Below are positions 56,272 to 64,000 of a stretch of 64,000 bases of DNA, piece after piece (positions within the stretch are counted from its first letter, which is position 1; the number at the start of each line of letters is the position of its first letter). The notes below the pieces were generated by a model. It searched no databases and was not told where the DNA came from. It was given only the letters and a program-made list of their open reading frames with translations. The stretch is from the NCBI GenBank assembly GCA_026168455.1, contig CM047426.1, positions 31,741,058-31,805,057 on the forward strand, written 5' to 3'. The stretch is from Theocolax elegans. Taxonomy: Eukaryota; Arthropoda; Insecta; Hymenoptera; Cerocephalidae. The translations under genes and the position numbers were made by a program.

Positions 56272-59200
56272 TCCCGAGTGTAAATACTTTACAAAAATGA
56301 CATTACATTAATTTGATTTAATTTTTCTTTATTTAACAAGGATAACGTATTAATAATATGCAATGTAACAGTTAAAGTAGCAATAGACCAATATGATAAA
56401 TATTACCATAAACAGCCCTAAAATAACTAAAATTTTAACATATGGTTTTACACAGTTCGCAGAGGTTATTTATACTTCCCCGTCGGCGCTTTTCCTATAT
56501 AATTTCACAATGCTCATCTCCTCGCAGAATTTATTCGCAGCTCGACTGCCGCGGCTGGTAATAAATAATCCGACAACTCCGGGACCCGTGAATTTATACA
56601 ACCGACGAATCTCTACCGTGCGTCCACCCCGTGTCGGTGTAATAATTCGGAGGGAAAATCTTGAATTTTAAACGACAAGCGACGCGAAAACCGACGTAAA
56701 AGATTGCAAAGTACTCGCAAAGATAACAAAAATGTTCACTTGATCTTCGTGAGATTTAGAATACTCATCGTGAACCAATATTTCAAACACTGATCCTATA
56801 GACAGTAACAAAATTCTGTTACACGGTTAAATAATAAATTCAGTGGTAAAATAGTTAAGGTCACTGTGTATACCTATGCTTTAAAAACAGTTACCGATAT
56901 TGCATTTACCTACTTTTTTGAGACTATTCAATTTTATTCTACAATGAAAAAAAGAACTTTTAAATGCAATGTTTCATTGAAGTACATAACATAAATAAGG
57001 CTCTTTTATTTTTCATTATCACTTTTTATTATTTATTTTTAATTTTTTTTCTTAATAATATAACAATATACGCTAATATATAATTGTACAATATTTAAAT
57101 ATTATTATAAAACATTTAATTAGGTATATTTTAATGTTGCGGAATTTATTATTAAATGTAATAAATATTTATATTTGTTACGTTGCTTCATATTATATGT
57201 CATAATCATAATCTTGATAGAGACATAAATATAAATAGACGTACCTATTGACAAACATTTGCAGAGAAAATTGCTCGCTCTTGCTTTCGAAAATCAGTTT
57301 GATTCCAATCGGTGCCGTGCCGTGCTATTATAACAACGGATAGTCAGAGCTTTATGTAGAAGCCTGAGGGTAGTTACTTATAGTTTATTGCTTTTACGTT
57401 TTATTTTTTTTCCTAGTTTTGTCAAAGATTGGCGCAGATTTGCAGGTATATGTAATACACTCAAGTGATTTTCAGTAATAAATAATTCAAAAAAGTGTTT
57501 TTTAAGTTACCAAACATATTTCATTGAGAAAATATGTAGCTATCGAAATATTTATACATGATAAATATTATAATTTATCGTTAGTTGGTAAAAAAGTAAT
57601 TTGTGCATTGTGAATTTGTGTGGTAGTTTTGTAGTGTGATTATCGCAATTGTAAATGTACAAGACATTATTGATGTACTATATTATTACAAAATCTAATT
57701 GAAATTTCGGAATCGTAAATGTACGTATCTTTGCGACGTGACAAAAAAATATTAATACACAGTGTTAAATAAATTAATTTTTGACATTTAAGTATTAATA
57801 TAATAAGATAAAAATATTTAGAATCAAATTGATCGTGTGACGTATACGTATAGTACTTAGCTGCTACATTTTTCCGTAATATAATCCAAACGACAATATA
57901 GTTATACTGCACTCATATATATAATTTACTTAGCGCAAATAATGTATGCGTAGAATAAATTCAAGAACAGAATAACTACTAAGAAAGACGTTCGTTAAAT
58001 ATAAAATTGACCATGAATTTATATTAGTTACTTGTAAACATATATTTTTATTTATAAACAACTTGAGATTTTGCACGAAGACAAGAAAGTCAGGCACACA
58101 AAAAAATGTTTGCCTTTTCGTCAAAGGATAGAATTTGATCGGGTACATTTCAAAGAGTATGCAAGTGTTAGCTTCAATCCTTTTCTATTTCGGTACTTAG
58201 TCCCTAACAATTAAAAAAACCTTTTATTTACATAAGAAACTAACTTGAATGTGGTTCTTTATTATTATAGAACCCATGTTTGAAATATTTATCCATTGGT
58301 AACAATATTCATAAAGGATTAGTCAGAAACACGAATGTATTTATAAAAATAGTATCTAACAAGAAATATATCTTAAACATTTGCAAACTCTATATACAGT
58401 ATTTTATATAAAAAAGTTACACAAAATAATTAAATTGTTATCATTTTTTATTTATACTAAATGTTCACAGGCATACTTTTTATTTTTATTTGTAGAAAAT
58501 TTTTTAATTAGTTTTATTGTTTTTGGTTTGTCTATAGCCTCCATGTGTTATCGTGTATAAGCAGAAATGTTCATTTACATGCAATATATTTATTAAAGTG
58601 GCACACATTAATTGAAGCGATACAAATAACAATTACATATAATATGAAGGGTGAAAGTAACGTTTTAATTAATTAACAATTATTAAACTGCATAAATAGA
58701 AAACTTACAAACAAGACTTTGAATTATTATGTATTTTACTTTATTATGAATTAAATAATCGGAACCGATGAACCCAACGTTTGGATAGGTCTTTATGTTG
58801 AGAGCTGTGCTCAATGTTCTTTTATTTTCACGACTTGATTGATCGATTTAATTAGAGCTAAGCCAAATTAACCAATCATGTAACGTAATGTGGAGCACAT
58901 CATATGACACACATTTTAAAGATCTGAATGTGGAAATGCTGTTACATTGCCACACTAGCAGAATTGTTTGACTCATTTATACTGGTGGCACCATCTAGAT
59001 ATTTAATACTGTACCTAACGCAGTAATCGACTGTATCTCTACCGTTCTGCTTTAAAATATTGTAAATACATTTAAAATTTTTAATTATCAAGAAAAAAAT
59101 TTTATATAAATTATATGATTATAAATGATCGAATATATAATTATTAAAATATTATTACTCACGTGCAATCCTTAAAGATAATTATTTCGAAACTATAAAT

Positions 59201-59700
59201 ATTAAGTGCATTAAAATTTAAGCAATTAAATATATTGGTATAATAAGACCAAGTGTAAATTTGCTTTCTCTATCGATTTTTAATCATTTTAATCGTTAGT
59301 ATACATCTAAAAAATTGTTTCAATACTGAATTCTAGTAAATAAGCTTAAAATAGATATAATTATTGGATTATTGAATCCTTTAAAATTACAAAATATATT
59401 AAGCAAGATAATAAGGAACAATGGTATATAAGTAATCCGTGAAAGCGATTAAATAAATATAATACTGCCAAGAGAGAGAGAGAGAGAGAGTGAGAGAGAG
59501 GAGGGAGGGAGAGTAAGCTTTAGAGATTGTATAAAGTAATAAGAAGAGCAGGTCATATTTATCGAAGATTCGTCAATAAAATATATGAGAAATCGATGTT
59601 TAAACATAGCCCCGAGCAAATATCGGTAGGTGAAAAATCCCTCGTGAACGTAAGAAATTGTTGCATAGGTATATTCACTATCTTTCCATCGTGTTACAGA
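56272..59700. other. AT-rich non-coding DNA
   Basis: A modestly GC-richer patch lies at 56470-56700. A (GA)n tract is at about 59470-59500. Nothing resembling a gene was seen. Confidence 0.4.
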
Positions 59701-61640
59701 GTTCCCGCGACATGAATAATTCAATAATTCCTTCTGAGATTCGCGCGCGGCGAAACGTGCGTTTTATTACATCATCCGAGATCGAACGAAGCGCGCGACC
59801 GTAACGTTTTCGAGACTGATGGGGAGAGAAATAGCTGACGAAGTTCTCACTTGACAGCGGGATAAGTGGTTTCGTTCCCCTCCATCCCTACAGCACAGCC
59901 CCTTCTCTACCAAGCTCGGATCATCCATCCACGCTCGAGTTTTTCGCATTCCCGAGCTTCGCCTTCCTATCCCTGCACGAGCCTATAAATTTTGCCGTGT
60001 TAAGCTTGCGCAACATTTCGTTGACGCACTTCCGAACGCACTTCCCGTCTGTCTATGCACGTGTGCATTTATCCTAACAATCATTTGAAACTCTTTCGTT
60101 TATTCACACGTACACCCACGTCTCCATTATTTTATTCGCTAATTGTTATTATTGTTTATTGAGAAAATAAGCTAAAATGCGAAGCTAAATGCTGCAAAAC
60201 ATGTATTTTCAAGAGCTCATATCTTACATTTTTTAATATACGCAGTATTACACAGGACCAGACTAGTGTATATATTTCGGAAATCTTGTTTATATCTATA
60301 TATTGATAATACTTTCCGACTGCCTATAGTAGCAACACAGTTGCGCGTAATACTGCACCTATACTCGAAGCGTTATTGAAAAGCTTGCAAGTTTCTAATG
60401 GGCTTGACAAAGACAAAAAAGAGCTGATGATATTTGTTATCAAAAGACTTAATGTACGCTGAGAAAAAATGTGCCTCGTTACAAGTAATTGTCATTAACT
60501 GTTGAACGTTCACTCTAAATAAATTGATCATTTATTTAAGCTTTCATTTTGATTATAAAAATACACGTACACATTATACATAAACTGTTAATAAAATAAA
60601 AATGTAAATTTATATTAAATGTAATCAATTCACTCGCAAAAGTAAGATGCGATATAAATGACTTTTTCTCTCGGAATATACGAAAAAAAAAAATATATTA
60701 ATAAGGATTTGATACAGGTGCGTATGACATTGAAGAGATTTTCAACAATAGTAAAATAGCTCAAATGGTCATTAAAAATACAACTAAACTTTCAAAGTAG
60801 ATCACGATTTTAAACGAAAAAATTTCGGGAAACCGACCATCAGAGCGACTGAAACCACAGTAAAATTGAATCGGTACAGAACAAGAGCTGAAACGGATAG
60901 GAAGAGAAGGGTGGAACATCCAGGTCGAAGCCCATTACGCGCGAGATCAATGCACCCTATGCGCCCATAATATTGCGCAGATAAGCGACCAACACCATGG
61001 CGCTTCTCCGAGTCGTCTTATCTCTTCATTTCCGGTCCAACGGTCCGGAAATGCGTAATAGAGGAAGAAAAGAAGCTAACACCACGTCTGCGACGTAAAG
61101 CTAATTTCACTGTCCCGCTTCAGCCCTTGGCTACTTTCGTTTACTTCGAAAACTCAAATTATTAAAGAGATTGAGTATCTTTTAAGAGTATTATTAATTA
61201 CTCAATTAATTTAAGAAACTAGGAATATATTCGTGCCTTTGATTACGATATTTTAGATATTTAAAAAAATATCGTTTTGTTCTGTTAATTAAAATATGGA
61301 CGTCTCGTAAATCATTTTCTTGGCTTGTTATGTCTAATACCATTCACTTACATTCTTATTTGATATGTAATATAAACTAAAATTCTGAAATCTAATATAA
61401 CCTAACTTCTGTTAGTGGTAAGAGAAGTAAAATTGAGTGATTACTTATTATTAATTTATATATCGTTTGAATTTACTCGGAAGCTGAACCAACCAAACTC
61501 TTTACCTACAAAAATTTAATATTTGTATAGTCACCCTCCTCACTGTTTAAATTTCTTATTTTTTCTCGATTTTTTAACAATTATCATTATTTCTCATTTA
61601 TTTTTATAAAATTTTTTAAATGATATTTCTTATTTCCTCT
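59701..61640. other. GC-rich islands upstream of the F-box gene
   Basis: 59740-60060 and 60820-61140 are GC- and CpG-rich. The second contains CATTTCCGG...CCGGAAATG (61027-61053). Together with an acceptor at 61650 just before the ATG, this suggests that the promoter and a 5' UTR exon of the F-box gene lie in this interval. The exact start was not determined. Confidence 0.35.
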
Positions 61641-61658
61641 TTTTCTTACAGAATCAAA

Positions 61659-63693
61659 ATGACTGAACAAACTGCGAAAGAAGTTGATACAAATCACGTA
61701 GAAAATAACCAATATTTGTCTTATCAAACAGGAATGTACAAATTAAATAAAGACTGTCTAATTTACATTTTTCAATATCTACCAATAGTGGACAGAATAA
61801 AGATAGAAAGAGGTATTTGTAATTAATGGAGTAATGAAAATTTTTATTTACAATAAGTAATTCAATTTATTTAATTTTTAGTGTGCAAGTTATGGCAAGC
61901 GGTCAGTCGAGATTCGTGGTGTGATTTAAAAGTATTAACTTTTGATAATGATTGTTGGGGATTTAAAAATGTTGACATAATTAGAAGAATAAGTAAAAAA
62001 ATTCTGAGACAAGTGCTTAATCGATGTGGTATATATTTACATGAGATTAAAATATATGAGCCATGCGCATGGTTGGGTCCCAACATGCTTCACATACTAG
62101 CGAACTTTTGCCCCAACATTAAAAAAATTGTCATTGTTGAACACATAATTTCACCAAAGAGTATACGGAGTTTAGCAAATAAGTGTAGCAACATTATTTG
62201 GTTATCAATAGAAGACTGCACAGATAATTGTGACGAGGAGCTTGCGTTGTTATTTGAAAGAAACCAAAATTTACAAAGATTATATATAAATTCTAATTGG
62301 CAAATAACTGGAGAATGCTTGGCGAAATTAAATGGCAACTGCATCCAAAAGATTGTATTGGAAAATTGCCCTTATATCTGCTTGGATCATTGTAAAGTAG
62401 GTAACAATTGTATTTTTTAAGGAGATGTCGGATTCAAAAATGCTCATATTTAATATTTTTTTATAAAAGAAGAATGATTTTTTTTTAAAATTCTGTTCAT
62501 CAGGATCTCAGGCATGTTGTTAACAATAAACCCAAATTTTTTCATATATTTCAATCTATATTTTAATTACCATGTTTGGGTTGAAAATTCATGGCTTTTT
62601 TCACCAATAATTACCAACCCAAAAATGTTTATTCAATTATTATAAAAAATATTGTTTTTTCTTAAAAGATCGATCCGTCAGGCCTTTTCCTATGTTTTAA
62701 ACTATCCTAATGAATTTTTCAGATTTTTAATTCCATATTTTAGATGTAATTTGTGGGTTGAAAGGTGTAGATCCCTGCAATTTCGGTTCGACATCCCCTT
62801 ATAAACATTAATTAATTCAAATATTAATGTACAATTCAATAAAAGTTTATTTTTACATTATGCTTACACAGGTTGTGAAGGATTTTAAAAATTTAGTATC
62901 ATTAAAAATTGATCATTTCCATGATTCAGATAGTAATAAAATAATGAATAGTATTACCTTACGCTCACCAACATTAAATTCACTGACATTATCTAGATGT
63001 CCTTTTTATTATAATTACCTTCTACAAATAACGAATTTAACATTTCTTGAAAAATTGAATCTTGAGTGTAACGCAGCCGTCAATGATAATTTACTTGTGG
63101 CAGTAGCTAAAAATTGTAAACTTCTAAAAAAAATAAACATCAATTGTAAGTAAAATTAAAATAATATAAGATATATAAATTAACTAAATGTATTTAAATT
63201 ATTATTTTTATTAGTTTTCATTGTTACATCTTCAATTGCAATTATGTCCATACATTACTATCGTTATTATTAATTACAATCTTTGAATATTTTTCCAGAT
63301 TGTACAGCGGTAACGAATGCTGGATTATCAAGTATAGTTACATTACCGCACCTTAATACACTGCATATCGAGGGGCTTTCGAACATTACCGATGAAGTTT
63401 TTAATAATGTGTCTTCCGATTTAAGACTTGTGAATTGCGCTTATTGTATAAATCTTTGTAACCGAGGTCTAATAAGACTAATATCGTTATCTGAAAATTT
63501 ACAAGAATTGATTTTATGCTACTGTAAGAACATTTCAAACGAATTATTGAAATCTGCGATAAAAGTTACAACAAAGCGGAGTAACGGTGTTATATTAAAA
63601 CTTTATTTAAATAATACAAAAGTTAAACCAGGTAAATTGATCTGTAAATCGCCATTTTTACAAGTTATACCTATACTTTATTTAAATCTTTAA
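61659..63693 (+). CDS. F-box/leucine-rich-repeat protein, 445 aa, four coding exons
   Basis: Coding exons: 61659-61812, 61882-62396, 62872-63145, 63299-63693; 1338 nt with no stop. ATG 61659 is 7 nt after an acceptor (TTCTTACAG), so a 5' UTR exon lies upstream. Residues about 28-64 are an F-box (LNKDCLIYIFQYLPIVDRIKIERVCKLWQAV), which docks on Skp1 in SCF ubiquitin ligases. The rest is a run of cysteine-containing leucine-rich repeats, such as NIIWLSIEDCTDNCDEELALL, TLNSLTLSRCPFY, FLEKLNLECNAAVNDNLL, HLNTLHIEGLSNITDEVF and NLQELILCYCKNISNELL, which would bind the substrate. It acts in the cytosol or nucleus. Intron 2 uses AAA|GTAGGT, chosen by frame. A donor-like CAG|GTAAAT near 63632 leaves open a different last exon. 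No specific FBXL orthologue is claimed. Confidence 0.85.
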
Positions 63694-64000
63694 AAAACAG
63701 CATAATTCTTTGATTTGTTACTATCGAAAGAAATTATTTTTTTATATGTGTAGATATACTGTTTTTATATAATTTTATTGCATTTTATGATTATAATATT
63801 ATAGACATTTATTTGTTCTACATAATAAGTTATAAAATAGGTAACTATTAATTTTTTGTATAGTGTATCAAGTTATATGTATTTAATTAAGTTATTAATA
63901 AATAATATTTATTTTTTTATATGAACATATATTATAAAAGAATTAATTTTTATTTCAAATAAAATGGTATGAATTTGAATTTAATAAAATGTAACCTGTT
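63694..64000. other. 3' flank of the F-box gene
   Basis: AT-rich sequence with AATAAA at about 63898 and 63958, which could serve as polyadenylation signals. No further gene. Confidence 0.45.

Overview
The window is AT-rich insect genomic DNA, most likely from a hymenopteran and perhaps an ant. The basis is an R1-clade LINE, tRNA-derived SINEs, Maverick/Polinton fragments, Tnp2-like transposons paired with a DUF4806 protein, and short GC-rich islands in an AT-rich background. No species is claimed. The first two thirds (1 to about 41.2 kb) is a nested graveyard of mobile elements. From 41 to 61.6 kb it is mostly non-coding. One convincing host gene, an F-box/leucine-rich-repeat protein, lies at 61.66-63.69 kb.

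Region by region. (1) 1-4994: the 5' part of a minus-strand LTR retroelement. It has a candidate 1033-bp LTR (3962-4994), a tRNA-Arg-type primer-binding site (3942-3959), and an interior with no gag or pol but very many short hairpins. Embedded in it is a 392-bp tandem repeat (415-1360). Each complete unit carries a type III hammerhead ribozyme whose two loops are complementary over 9 nt, and part of the array is copied in inverted orientation (1361-1908). This is the most unusual object in the window. (2) 6.9-9.6 kb: two non-LTR elements whose 3' ends face each other across a TG/CA microsatellite; one is an R1-type LINE truncated at a second, 116-bp microsatellite. (3) 9.65-11.5 kb: Maverick/Polinton relics (integrase C-terminus with chromodomain, two small minus-strand ORFs). 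(4) 11.5-18.4 kb: a DNA transposon carrying a Tnp2-like transposase with one nonsense codon and an intact seven-exon DUF4806 gene. (5) 19.05-25.9 kb: a second DNA transposon with CACTG-type terminal inverted repeats and an apparently intact eight-exon gene for a 1197-residue transposase-like protein. (6) 26-31 kb: a tandem duplication, a possible Helitron-like end, a deletion derivative of the 11.5-kb transposon, a DNA polymerase B fragment and an intact MADF-like gene. (7) 31.7-35.3 kb: a Gypsy element (LTR, PBS, leader, gag) interrupted by another LTR element that keeps gag, a polypurine tract and its 3' LTR. (8) 35.3-41.2 kb: SINEs, a MADF/BESS-like pseudogene, a LINE fragment, a MITE and unidentified relics. 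(9) 41.2-61.6 kb: AT-rich DNA with a decayed LINE fragment and several GC-rich islands. (10) 61.66-63.69 kb: the F-box/LRR gene.

In the two DNA transposons the gene parts make coherent sense: each element has its own transposase, and the 11.5-kb element adds an accessory DUF4806 protein. The exon models were built by hand from splice signals and reading-frame continuity. The ribozyme call is based on the canonical core and base pairing read directly from the sequence.
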